DNA from: Chondrosia reniformis
Lineage: Eukaryota > Porifera > Demospongiae > Chondrillida > Chondrillidae
Assembly (NCBI GenBank): GCA_947172415.1
Contig: OX359194.1
Location: 744,001 to 808,000 of the forward strand
Length of the DNA stretch: 64,000 nucleotides
Direction of reading: 5' to 3'
Part shown: one piece after another, positions 1 to 10,980 of the stretch
Numbering within the stretch: position 1 is the first letter of the stretch
Layout of the letters: each line of letters starts with the position of its first letter
Program-made: the position numbers and the translations under genes
The notes under the pieces: generated by a model
What the model was told of the DNA's origin: nothing
The model's database searches: none
What the model saw: only the letters and a program-made list of their open reading frames with translations

Positions 1-281
1 TAGAAGCTTGGATCAAATAGAGTTCAAACTAGAGTGAAACCGAGGTGCAGGCTTCTATTTGGACAATTAATTATATATACAATATCTTAAACATACATAA
101 GAACTAATCACTATATATATATATATCCTTATAACATATCCTCAGCCATGTATATGACAACACACACATGATGCATGATATATAGAGAGGTTAATATTGG
201 TTGATCTCCAAACAACTCAGCACCATAAACCATAAGGATGATTATGTAGTATAAGATGAATAATTTGTCATATTGAATTAC

Positions 282-820
282 TTTTCCCTTCTCCTCTGGT
301 TGTATCAACATGATAATTACAGGAGGTCTGTGGTCCCATATCATCTGCCAGAAATCAGATATTGTATTGGGAGTGGGACCTGCGGACAAGTAAGGAAACA
401 TACGTATGTGTATTTAGCAAAATAAGTGTGTATACATAACATGTGCTATTATACGTACAACATATCAAAAAAGTATGTAATTTAAGACTAAGAGATCAGT
501 TAATATATACCTTGAGATGCGATATAAGCATTCTGTCTTTCAAAACCCTATATATATGATAGGACAAGAACAGCTATAATAATACTATACTATATTATAT
601 ATATATTGTTATTGCTGAATGTAAATATTTTTATGTGTACAGCAAAAACAATTACAGTAAATATTATAACTAATTTTTAACCATTATATACATTTTAAGC
701 AAGACCACATATGTAAATTAATATACGTATATGTCATTATACTCACATCAATGTAGGAAGCATTGATATAGTCACTTCCATTCTCATCAGGAACAGACAG
801 TACTACTCTGGAATGGTCAA
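282..820 (-). other. Gene 1 start of phosphatase domain D1
   Basis: Exons at 747-820 ([10 protein letters not shown]), 511-547 (37-nt microexon, AYIASQG) and 282-379 ([17 protein letters not shown]). These are the first conserved tyrosine phosphatase motifs in the usual order. The KCERYW, WPD and HCSAGVGR exons are not in the window. No exon is visible in 1-281, which is intron. Confidence 0.85.
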
Positions 821-3800
821 CTGAATTGAATACACATATTATACAGTGTTAGTTATAATATACTAAGGTAACCTATATATATTCATTTTAATTGCTTCTA
901 ATAAGAAAGCTATATAATTAGAGAGATTGTGGGACTGAGCATATATTAATATATAGAAGTAACTTGGTATTCTAGTGAAGGATGTCTACATGTATATAGG
1001 ACACCTTCTAGAAGGAACTGATAAATGTTAGTAATATCAACAAGTACAATTCATTAAAAGAAGTGATAAACTAGGAATAGAGTAGATGAAGTTACTTATA
1101 ATGCTTTTTAGATATATAATGGTAATCTTGAATCATTGTGACATAGTTCAAGGTAAGCCCTTACATGTGTTAATGTTGAGATATCTGTTCTTTTTCTTGT
1201 GAGCTTTAGCAATGTCATCTACTCCTCTTGGATCATTTTGAATTTTCTGTAACAACACATGTCAATACATAGTACATATACACTGACTGCATTATATTAG
1301 TCATGCAATCATTGGTTTATATACAAACTGTCTACAAAGTATTTTACATTTTACTTGTAATCATTACTTTAAATTCCTTCTTGAAACCACTGTCTTTTTC
1401 TATTCTCATTTTTCTGACATGTGTTGAAAATTCGGATATGGGAATAATCTTAGAAATATCTTCATAAACTGCAGAATTTATAAAATTATAAGATATTGGT
1501 AAGATCAAATTGGTATATATTTTCTATTATAAAATCATTTTAATAACACAATGAACACATAATATATATACGCACACGACTCATCCACAATGCCATTGCT
1601 GGTGTCATTATCCATCTGAATGTCCTCTGTACTGCCAAGGTCATCAAGCTCTGTCCAAGTACGGTCAGGAATCACTGGAGATGAATCATCCAAAGTTTGA
1701 TTTGTCTCAGAAGTACTCTTATTTTCCTTATGTGGTACGGCATATAAATAATTAGCATCATTTGACCGGTTTTGTTTTTTATGTTCTTTTCGCCGATGTT
1801 TCCTAAAAGATGAGAATTACACTGTATATTTAATTAGCAGGCCTACAGTAAAGTCATTTTAAACTCACTTTAGAAACATAATACAGAGAATTAGAATCAC
1901 AAATATAATGATCAGAAGAACCACTACAGTTCCTGCTATAATGCCAACAACAGTGATTGAGTCAGTTGCAATTGAAGCTGTAGATATTTACAAAAAACAC
2001 ACAGTTTTCACAGTTAGATAAATATATATATAAAGCTGTAGTGAAATTTGATAATGTGTATAGTAAATATAGTCTACTAAACCTTACTATTAGGAATTGT
2101 TGTAAACATCACCATGGTAGCATCAGGTCCAGTTCCATTACTATTAATAGCAGCTACAGTAAAATTGTATGTCACTCCAGTCATCAGATTATCCAATAAT
2201 AATTTAGTTTCTGTTGTTCTTGTCATCTGACTTGATGAATCACTACTTAACTGGTACTTTATCAAATATTCAGTAATTACTCCATTTCGGTCTTTCTCAG
2301 CTGGTGGATCCCATGTTAAAATGGCTGATTTACTGGATGGTACTGCACTTAGATTAAGAGGAGGTCCACTTGGTTCTGTATAACAAAAAAAACAATGAAA
2401 TCATACATTAGAATACTGTAAAACAAACTTGTCTCTTTCTAATACGTATAAGTGAATTAAATGATGAAACAGCTGTAATCTACATGTCACTGTGATTATG
2501 GATATCATTTATTGTGAGAGTACAGAGTTTATTGTTGTGAGAATCATCAAAAATCAGTATCCAATTTATCGGTATAGATTAATATGCACAAAAGTATAAT
2601 AACACACTCACCTGCTGAAGGCATTCTTATAGTGTCCATGTTAGAATCACAAGAATCTTCTCCATTTGAAGATGTACATTCAACAGTGTAATTAACATAA
2701 GGACTTAAACCATTCACTGTATACTGTAACACTCTACCAGTTACAGTCTTTGGAGACAGACCACTCACAGTTGTAGATATAGTACACTTGTAAGTAAGAG
2801 AAGATGATCTAGCTGGTGCAGTGAGTGTGATATTGAGTTGTGTTGAGGAACTGGCTGACAGTGAAGATATTGAAGGAGCTGTATAAAGATAACACATATC
2901 AAGGTATGTATTAGGTGTCGCATTGCTTACGACAGCATATGATATAATTGGAGACACAGAATAGAGACATAACCTATATATTCACAGTTCACATTTGGTC
3001 TAGTTCTTAGGGTAATGCAAATTTGACATAAAATATTATAAAAATATTATAAAATGTATTATACACATACTTATAGTACCAGTTAACCAGTGATATGAAA
3101 TACCTTCAGGTCTAGTTCTTCCTGTTCCTGTCGCATTTCCTCCATCACCCAAGTCATTGAAAGCTACTACTCTCACTGTGTACTTTGTGTTAGCTGTTAG
3201 ACCACTCCATGTAGTAGTAGTAGTAGTTCTATTTGAATGTACCTCATCATCATCTTTATACACTTTATACTTGACTGGTAGTCCTCCAGTGTTAGATGGT
3301 GCTGTCCAAGTAACCATCAGTTGGTCACATGATCCAGATATCATGAGGTTAGTGGGAGCACCTGGAACTGGATACGATATACAATAGCACATTGTAACAA
3401 TCATGCAGTATTATAAATAGACGTAGAACGTGCATAAAGATTAGGCTCACTACCTGAATAAATAATGCCTGAAACTCTCATACTGTAAGGTCCTTGAACT
3501 CCAGCACCAAGGATTTCAGCTGCTACCCAAACATAGTAGGTGGTACCTGATTGAAGTCCAGTCAGTGTAGTTGATGTAGCTGTAATTCCTGATCTCTTCA
3601 TAGCATCAGATGGTGGATCTGTTTCAGTACCACGATCAGTTGAATACCTAACTACATATAATATCTTATATGTCATATTATTATATATCGGATAGGTTAC
3701 TGTAGTCCATGAAACATTCAAGGATGTTCCACTTTGAGTTAACATGACACCTTGTACTTGAGATGGTGGAAATATTTCAGGTACAGGAGGTGGAGTTTCT

Positions 3801-6693
3801 GTGTAAATGGTGATAATAATGATCATTTACACTTTGCCTGCCTTATAAGGGCATAAATAACAGCAGAATAGGTACAAACAAATTACAATTACAGTTTCTG
3901 AATATCTTTATAATATTATTGTACGTACCTAAGACAACTGGATATAATGTAGATACAGAGCCACTAGGATCCATTACACAGCTGTATGTTGTCGCATGAA
4001 TTGGTTGGAATGATGAGATATATAGTGTCCTCTCATTTCCTGATTTAGTAGAAATCTCTCCTTCAATTGGTGTAACTTGGCTCCTAGGATCACCACCAAT
4101 GAACCAATCCTTTAATGTACCAGTCCTTCGACATTCCAACTTTACAGGTTGACTGAGGGTAGGTGTTATAGTGATAGTAGTAGTTGGATCACCAATCCTT
4201 CCAACTGTTAAGGTGTTAGTTGCTGATGGATTAACTATAGAATTTGAGTTTCAGTAGATTACACTTCAAGTATAACAGCAACACAAGCTTCATTACCCTA
4301 ATACGTATAATACTGTGTATTAATGAATTAGAAATTCTGTACATAACTGAGCATTTTAGGAACATTTACACTAATACAGACATATGGTACGGCTAGAAAA
4401 AATCTTTACAAAAAACTTCCTCTTCAAGGTAGGTCCTCAAAACTGCCTAAGAACTTTTTAAAAGTTCCTGAAGTTGTATTTAGGAAGGATTTTACCTTAG
4501 TGGAATTTTCAGAGGCAGTTTTGAGGAACTATTCTAACACAGACTTAGAGGTGAAGATAAATTGAAAATTAACACGTAATAAACTGTAACATTCTTTGAG
4601 GAAGTTTACAGGCACAAATGAGGCAAAATATCATTATAATTTGGGTTAGGCTCCCAAAGCTAGAAAATATATATTTACACAGTACAGCACAAGCACAAGC
4701 AAACTCCAGACTATATATAAACGTAAATGGCATGAACTGTTTATATATATATTATATAGATGCATTAATTGTTGACAATTTTGATATTAATATGATGAAA
4801 TAGACTGTGGGGCTGATTTTCAGATTGTTTTGATAAATTGAAAAAACCACTGAATGGAGTCTATATATAGCTACAGTGTGGCTTACTATGTAGATAGTAT
4901 ATATAAGAGGAAACACATGAATTGATGGCTCAATGACAGAACATGCCATTTAGCTGTCCTTCACATGCAGCTATAATTGTTTTTTGTTATTCCCATTCCA
5001 AAGATTATCACATAATAACTCACCAAGTACCACAGGGTAGGTTGTCTTTGTCTGAGTATCACCACTAGAAGATGCCAAACAAGTGTATGTTCCAGCATAA
5101 CTTGGAGTGAATGAAGAGAAAGCCAATATCCCAGCTTTTGTTCTTATTTCATTTTCAGTGGGTGTTACCTCACTTCCTGTAGTGTACCATTGTTTTATCC
5201 TTGTACCATTATCACAGTGGAGTTCTACTGATTGACCAATGGTAGGTGTTACAGTGATGGTAGTAGTAACACTTTCATTAGGAGGTTGGCCAACAGCAAT
5301 AGTAGTTGGTTGAGATGCATTTCTCTGTGCTATATAAGAGAAAAATAACAATTATAAAAATGGCTACAACAGATTTGCAAACTCAAAGATGACATGCAGA
5401 TGTACTTATTTGATTTAGAGTGGGTGTTACTTCACTTCCTGTGGTGTACCATTGTTTACCTACACCATCCCCACTACACTGCAGTTCTACTGGTAGACCA
5501 ATGGTAGGTGTTACAGTAGTGGTAGTAGTTTGATTAGGAGGATCCCCAACTCTAATAGTAGTTAGTTCTGACACTGCTGGAAAATATAATAGTCATCCGA
5601 AGAGACAGCACTAACAAAACAGTAACTAAGCAATAAATATTTTTACTATTATACTCTTTTGTAGAAGGTTACAGTGATGGTAGCGTAAAAGTTTGATTAG
5701 GAGGATACCCAACAGTAATAGTTGATTTAGATGCATTTACCTGTGGTATTATATATGAGAAATATATTTCAAAGATGATATATATATACAATACAATGTA
5801 TATAGCTGTAGTAATATCTTATAGATATATACAGGCAAATCATAATAATTTATGTTATTTGTTTCTTTTCTGTATATAAGATGGAGTTACTAAGTACTAT
5901 ATGTATTAATTTATTGTAATATTTAATAGCAAAACAAATATATATATATATATAAGTCAATTATTAAAATTCATTGACCATGCGTTGCATATATTATACT
6001 AATGAAGAACTTGAAACTGACAATTACATGTTCATCATGTATAATATGGAGACTTATCATATTATTAAACTGAGTATATATTTCAGTCAAAGGTCAGTTT
6101 GGGTCTCCTATGAATAGGACCAGTTTTTGTTTACTAATTTAAATTTTTAATATATAGAAGGCTCATTAGGATGATATACAATAGATTAGTCGAGGATCAC
6201 GTGCAGATCCCATATATATGTAGTATAGTATATGGTGATCGCTCAATGGATATTTAATAATTATAGGTACCTTCCATTTTTAGTAATATATTGATCAAAT
6301 CATCTACCTCTGATCGGATCGAATTAAAAAAATATTTTAAATGGCTAACAGTATGTATTAATACTAGTCTTGCCTGCAGCGATTTATCAATGAGTCAAGG
6401 ACTATAGAGATGTATACATTAAATACTCTGACTGATTACCTTGAGGATCGAGGAGCGTGTCCATGAAAATATAATTATACTATACAGTATGTTGATTAAG
6501 ACCTTCGTGGGTCGAAACGTTCAATTTGTGCTAATTCATAAGGTTCAAAGCTACGATACTTAAGTACACGAAACATGTTATACATTTAAGTTTTTACTGT
6601 GCAAAAGATTTATATACGAATACAAATATTTGGTCACTCACCTACAACCGCACAGAGCAGGAGAAAATGTCGAAAACACCAAAAGTACTTCAT
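282..6693 (-). CDS. RPTP gene 1: receptor tyrosine phosphatase, Ig/FN3 ectodomain (3' end outside window)
   Basis: Probable single-pass membrane receptor whose cytoplasmic domain removes phosphate from phosphotyrosine. Fifteen exons are visible and sum to 908 codons in one frame: signal peptide, a half-Ig unit, two full Ig domains, four FN3 domains, a TM segment, juxtamembrane exons and the first part of D1. The frame is open at the last visible exon (282-379, ending phase 0). The rest of D1 and all of D2 should lie left of position 1. The start is the ATG at 6693, giving MKYFWCFRHFLLLCAVV followed by a phase-1 donor. Two further copies of this first exon lie upstream, so transcription may also begin there. 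The architecture is LAR-like (Ig then FN3 then two phosphatase domains), but the family is a local expansion, so I do not claim orthology to a named vertebrate gene. Gene 2 lies 5 kb upstream in the same orientation. Confidence 0.85.
1165..1977 (-). other. Gene 1 TM and juxtamembrane exons
   Basis: Exons at 1869-1977 (TM), 1576-1802, 1368-1468 and 1165-1246, with phase pattern 1-2, 2-1, 1-0, 0-1 as in the paralogues. The TM exon encodes a long Val/Ile/Leu run that turns basic just after it. The 1576-1802 exon contains YLYAVP, then TWTE, then GSTEDIQ. The last exon carries the start of the phosphatase fold, including a KNRY-type motif. Confidence 0.8.
2088..3798 (-). other. Gene 1 FN3 exons (four domains)
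   Basis: Exons at 3454-3798, 3104-3367, 2612-2878 and 2088-2375, each one FN3 domain and each phase 1-1. FN3 hallmarks are visible: the B-strand Trp ([23 protein letters not shown]) and the Tyr of the F strand ([42 protein letters not shown]). The third domain lacks the usual Trp and is Thr/Ser rich. Confidence 0.85.
3929..5573 (-). other. Gene 1 Ig exons (half Ig plus two Ig domains)
   Basis: Exons at 5406-5573, 5024-5329 and 3929-4234, all phase 1-1. The two full domains show the B-strand cysteine (VELHC or VKLEC), the invariant Trp (KQWYTTG or KDWF) and the F-strand Y-x-C motif (GTYTCL or TTYSC). The first exon has the B-strand cysteine and Trp but stops after TPTLNQI, before the F-strand cysteine. 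It is therefore half an Ig domain, closed by a usable donor (AA/GTACAT). Confidence 0.8.
4434..4527. repeat. Short inverted-repeat element
   Basis: Perfect 15-bp inverted arms (TCCTCAAAACTGCCT at 4434-4448 and its complement at 4513-4527) enclose about 64 bp. It lies in the gene 1 intron between two Ig exons. It could be a small MITE or a folding intron element; no target-site duplication is obvious. Confidence 0.5.
5665..5740 (-). pseudogene. Decayed Ig exon relic in gene 1 intron
   Basis: The minus strand reads like the start of an Ig exon (NASKSTITVGYPPNQTF) and then hits a stop where TVTPTIGQ should follow. It retains an AG before the start but has no second half. It is a vestige of an additional Ig unit between the signal exon and the half-Ig exon. 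Confidence 0.6.
6642..6693 (-). other. Gene 1 first exon: signal peptide
   Basis: A 52-nt coding exon beginning with ATG at 6693 and ending at a GTGAGT donor in phase 1. It encodes a hydrophobic leader (MKYFWCFRHFLLLCAVV). The MKY start recurs in genes 2 and 3 (MKYHWVFF and MKYSRLFR), which supports the start choice. Confidence 0.8.
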
Positions 6694-8190
6694 GTCAAAT
6701 AATTAAGCAACAAAACTTATTAGAGATCTATAGATGTAACTAGAGACTATATATAACCTATATTAAATCAGCAATACGAGACTCTTCAGTAAATTTTCAG
6801 TAAGTTAAAATATTGTTGTGACATCGACTGCATGTTCCAGGTTGTTGAAACAGTTGCTGATTATCTGATTATAAATAGCTAATAGCTAATAGCCTACATC
6901 GAAGGTGTGCATTATGTCAATTAACGCGTGACAAGTGGCCTTATGCTTAGTTATTATAGATAGGTAAAGGTTACGATGCAGATAAAAGAATGAAATACAT
7001 GTGAAAACACATTAATAATTGTAATACGTATGTGAATTTTGGGACCAAATATTAGTTAAAATTCTACATAGAGGACTGATTTTAAAATTATAAATGCAAC
7101 ATAATGATGTATGATTATACTGTAGTCTTAGAGTGATAACATATACAGGGAAGACAAAACTTGATATTACAGTTAAAATTCTACATAGTATAGTACAGAC
7201 CTTGAGATGCATTCTTCCTTTCAAAGCCCTATATTAGATGTACACTAATTATGCAGTGCAGCTTGTTTCTTGTAGTAAAAATGAGTTGTAAAGGCATCGT
7301 GAGAACATGTCAATATGGTGAGTCTAGATATTTATGTTGTTAAGATGTTATACTTACATGTTTACATACATTTTCATAAAGTCTTGTATATGCCTAATTA
7401 GCCAAGAATTCCTAATCATTGTTTCACAGCATGACTGTTATTCCAATTCTACTGGTGCCGCTTGGCTGTCATTCTGAAAATGAATTGCTAAATATGGCGT
7501 GACTTGTGTTGAGCTTGAACCTAGTCTGCTTTGTTATGTCCCATAACATACAGAACATTCTAACAAAGTTCTCTAATCAGTCTACACTCTTAAAATTAAA
7601 GACTTTCTCAACTAGATGGGTATGGGGGTGTTGGTATCTTATTAAACTGGCCATGGGATGTCCACTAGCCAACATGGGCTACCATTAAGGCACCCAGTGA
7701 ATCTACTTATTTTGGTAATATTCATCACTTTTACCATGAAGTCATACTTGAATATCTCACTTTCTATTTAACTGTACATGTGTATAGGCAATCATAAATA
7801 AAAAAACAAGTAAAATAAAACGTTTAAAAACTGAATCTATAGGGATGGCAGTGTTGCAAGATAGACCAGCACATATTAAAAAATAACACACATAATAAAG
7901 TTTTTAAGTGATATAATCATAAGAAACAATTATCAGAAATGGACCTATTGCTGCAGCTGGTTAACCATTTTGCAAAGGTTCAAATTGATGATCAAAGCAT
8001 GCTTAAAAGTAACCATAAGTGACTGCAAATAATCAAATGTAACCAAAGTTGCTTTTTTGCTGATAAAATCAAGTGCTAATTGAAATACATTAAATTGGGC
8101 GGTCATGTGTTTAAGTGTTTCATACAGTTTAAGTGTTTCATACAGTTTTTACTGTGCAAAAGATTTATATACGAATATTTGGTCACTCAC

Positions 8191-8242
8191 CTACAACCGC
8201 ACAGAACAGGAGAAAATGTCGAAAACACCAAAAGTACTTCAT
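8191..8242 (-). other. Duplicate copy of gene 1 first exon (unit A)
   Basis: ATG at 8242, open frame and GTGAGT donor in phase 1, differing from the gene 1 first exon by one base (GCTCTG to GTTCTG). It could splice into the gene 1 Ig exons as an alternative first exon. Whether it is transcribed cannot be seen from sequence. Confidence 0.6.
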
Positions 8243-8414
8243 GTCAAATAATTAAGTAACAAAACTTATTAGAGGATCTATAGATGTGACTAGAGACTAT
8301 ATAGCCTGTATTAAATCAGCAATGCGAGACTCTTCAGTAAAGTTTCAGTGGTTAAATATTGTTGTGACATCGACTGTTCCAACATCTATGGTTCCAGGTT
8401 GTTGTTGTTATGCT

Positions 8415-8462
8415 ATCGAAGGTGTGCCTATATCGAAGGTGTGCCTATATCGAAGGTGTGCC
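8415..8462. repeat. 17-bp tandem repeat, three copies
   Basis: The unit ATCGAAGGTGTGCCTAT occurs nearly three times in a row. The matching place in unit B (10382-10412) has only two copies. Confidence 0.8.
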
Positions 8463-8679
8463 ACGTCATCATTAACACATCTTGCACCATACGCCGTAGC
8501 CGCCCTGATCCGGATGTGGTTTCTGGGTTTCTGTGTACTATGCGCCCTGATGGTATAGGGTCGTTTCAATCGACTTTTCCCCTGTTTTATAGTACACTGT
8601 TCGAGTCTTACATCAATGGAAAGGCTAAAGATAGAAGTCTCAATTTACGTAGAAATCGGTATCGTCTAATTTAAAATTT

Positions 8680-8733
8680 CGAGTAAATCGACCTAGAACT
8701 ATCTTGCAAGATAGTACTAGGTCGATTTACTCG
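8680..8733. repeat. 54-bp near-perfect palindrome (unit A)
   Basis: Arms of 27 bp with one A/A mismatch, reading CGAGTAAATCGACCTAG, a mismatch, then ACTATCTTG and the complement, with no loop. It would form a long hairpin or cruciform. It is absent from the short unit at gene 1. Confidence 0.8.
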
Positions 8734-8927
8734 ATTTTATCATGATTTTATTACTAAACAAACTTTGTGGTCTTTATATGTCTTCACATCAGAAAACTCT
8801 TTTTAAGAATTAATATACGACGTCGACTATTAGCAACTTAACCATAAGACAGTAGCATTAATACAGTTTATTGACATTGGTTTTACAAAAAACCAGAGTA
8901 AGGACATTTAGGATGATATGTTTGTAG

Positions 8928-9030
8928 GTTATAGAATCGCCGTCTAAAATACTTATGAACCTGTCCACATACAAGTACGTTCGTAGTACAATACACACGT
9001 GTTGTAGTTTTTGGACGGCGATTCTATAAC
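8928..9030. mobile_element. MITE-like element with 17-bp inverted repeats (unit A)
   Basis: GTTATAGAATCGCCGTC at 8928-8944 is the exact reverse complement of 9014-9030. The 103-bp element has no coding capacity. The family is unknown. Confidence 0.6.
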
Positions 9031-10157
9031 GTACGTTGCCCGTACGTTTGCCGATTTTTAATCATAAATGTTTGTACTCTGTTTTATCGTAAAAAGCAAA
9101 TGAAAAACGTTAGTAGCAACTGCAAAAACGTTAAACCAATCCGAACATTCGTTAAACCAATGTGAAAAAGCTACTGCAACTTTAGCACTTGTAAATCGGC
9201 GGTAAATCACTTTGTTGCCTTTTTTGTATTTTTTTTCTTCAAAAATACGAAATAAATGAAATTTGCAATACAATAAAACGATTTGATAAAGATCTGGAAT
9301 TAGAACGAAAAACTAACTGTCACTTTAAGCTCGGACGGACGATCACATTTCTTATGGTAGCTATATAGGAAGGGTGCCATTTACTGCTTCCGGTTTTCTT
9401 ATGATGCAAAATGTGTTACGCGTGACATGTGGTCTTATGCTTAAGTATATAGAGAAATAGGTAAGGTTGCGTTGCAGATAAAGGGAATCATGAAATACAT
9501 GTGAACATACTGTAATACATATGTGAATTTTGGGACCAAATATTAGTTAAAGACTTTCTCAGTCTACACTCTTAAAATTAAAGACTTTCTCCAACTAGAT
9601 GGGTATGGGGGTGTTGGTATCTTATTTAAACTGGCCATGGGATGGCCACTAGCCAACATGGGCTACCATTAAGGCACCCAGTGAATCTACTTATTTTGGT
9701 AATATTCATCACTTTTACCATGAAGTCATACTTGAATATCTCACTTTCTATTTAACTGTACATGTGTATAGGCAATCATAAACAAAAAAACAAGTAAAAT
9801 AAAACGTTTAAAAACTGAATCTATAGGGATGGCAGTGTTGCAAGATAGACCAGCACATATTAAAAAATAACATACATAATAAAGTTTTTAAGTGATATAA
9901 TCATAAGAAACAATTATCAGAAATGGACCTATTGCTGCAGCTGGTTAACCATTTTGTAAAGGTTCAAGATTGATGATCAGAGCATGCTTAAAAGTAAACA
10001 TAAGTGACTGCAAATAATCAAATGTAACCAAAGTTGCTTTTTTGCTGATAAAATCAAGTGCTAATTGAAATACATTAAATTGGGCGGTCATGTGTTTAAG
10101 TGTTTCATACAGTTTTTACTGTGCAAAAGATTTATATACGAATATTTGGTCACTCAC

Positions 10158-10209
10158 CTACAACCGCACAGAACAGGAGAAAATGTCGAAAACACCAAAA
10201 GTACTTCAT
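10158..10209 (-). other. Duplicate copy of gene 1 first exon (unit B)
   Basis: ATG at 10209, with the same open frame and phase-1 donor as the copy at 8191-8242. Together with 6642-6693 it makes three candidate starts for gene 1. The upstream flank is conserved as well, so the promoter was probably duplicated along with the exon. Confidence 0.6.
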
Positions 10210-10381
10210 GTCAAATAATTAAGTAACAAAACTTATTAGAGGATCTATAGATGTGACTAGAGACTATATAGCCTGTATTAAATCAGCAATGCGAGACTCT
10301 TCAGTAAAGTTTCAGTGGTTAAATATTGTTGTGACATCGACTATTCCAACATCTATGGTTCCAGGTTGTTGTTGTTATGCT

Positions 10382-10412
10382 ATCGAAGGTGTGCCTATAT
10401 CGAAGGTGTGCC
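10382..10412. repeat. 17-bp tandem repeat, two copies
   Basis: Same unit as at 8415-8462, with one copy fewer. Confidence 0.75.
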
Positions 10413-10629
10413 ACGTCATCATTAACACATCTTGCACCATACGCCGTAGCCGCCCTGATCCGGATGTGGTTTCTGGGTTTCTGTGTACTATGCGCCCTGA
10501 TGGTATAGGGTCGTTTCAATCGACTTTTCCCCTGTTTTATAGTACACTGTTCGAGTCTTACATCAATGGAAAGGCTAAAGATAGAAGTCTCAATTTACGT
10601 AGAAATCGGTATCGTCTAATTCAAAATTT

Positions 10630-10683
10630 CGAGTAAATCGACCTAGAACTATCTTGCAAGATAGTACTAGGTCGATTTACTCG
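10630..10683. repeat. 54-bp near-perfect palindrome (unit B)
   Basis: Identical copy of the palindrome at 8680-8733. Confidence 0.8.
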
Positions 10684-10877
10684 ATTTTATCATGATTTTA
10701 TTACTAAACAAACTTTGTGGTCTTTATATGTCTTCACATCAGAAAACTCTTTTTAAGAATTAATATACGACGTCGACTATTAGCAACTTAACCATAAGAT
10801 AGTAGCATTAATACAGTTTATTGACATTGGTTTTACAAAAAACCAGAGTAAGGACATTTAGGATGATATGTTTGTAG

Positions 10878-10980
10878 GTTATAGAATCGCCGTCTAAAAT
10901 ACTTATGAACCCGTCCACATACAAGTACGTTCGTAGTACAATACACACGTGTTGTAGTTTTTGGACGGCGATTCTATAAC
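10878..10980. mobile_element. MITE-like element with 17-bp inverted repeats (unit B)
   Basis: Copy of 8928-9030 with the same arms, carried by the tandem duplication rather than inserted independently. Confidence 0.6.

Larger units (their letters stand above)
7579..9559. repeat. Tandem duplication unit A (about 1.98 kb)
   Basis: Begins with CAGTCTACACTCTTAAAATT and is repeated almost base for base at 9560-11507. It contains a first-exon copy at 8191-8242, a 17-bp tandem repeat, a 54-bp palindrome and a 103-bp inverted-repeat element. Few differences separate the two units, so the duplication is young. Confidence 0.85.

Noticed and set aside
2612-2878. Serine/threonine-rich segment considered as a mucin-like stalk
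   Set aside because: Its exon length, phase and VNYTVEC motif fit a divergent FN3 domain, repeated in genes 3, 4 and 5.
10253-10636. Plus-strand open frame of 127 codons, also present in part at 8286-8674
   Set aside because: It overlaps the duplicated promoter flank, changes frame with the 17-bp repeat number between the two units, and resembles no known protein. I treat it as chance.
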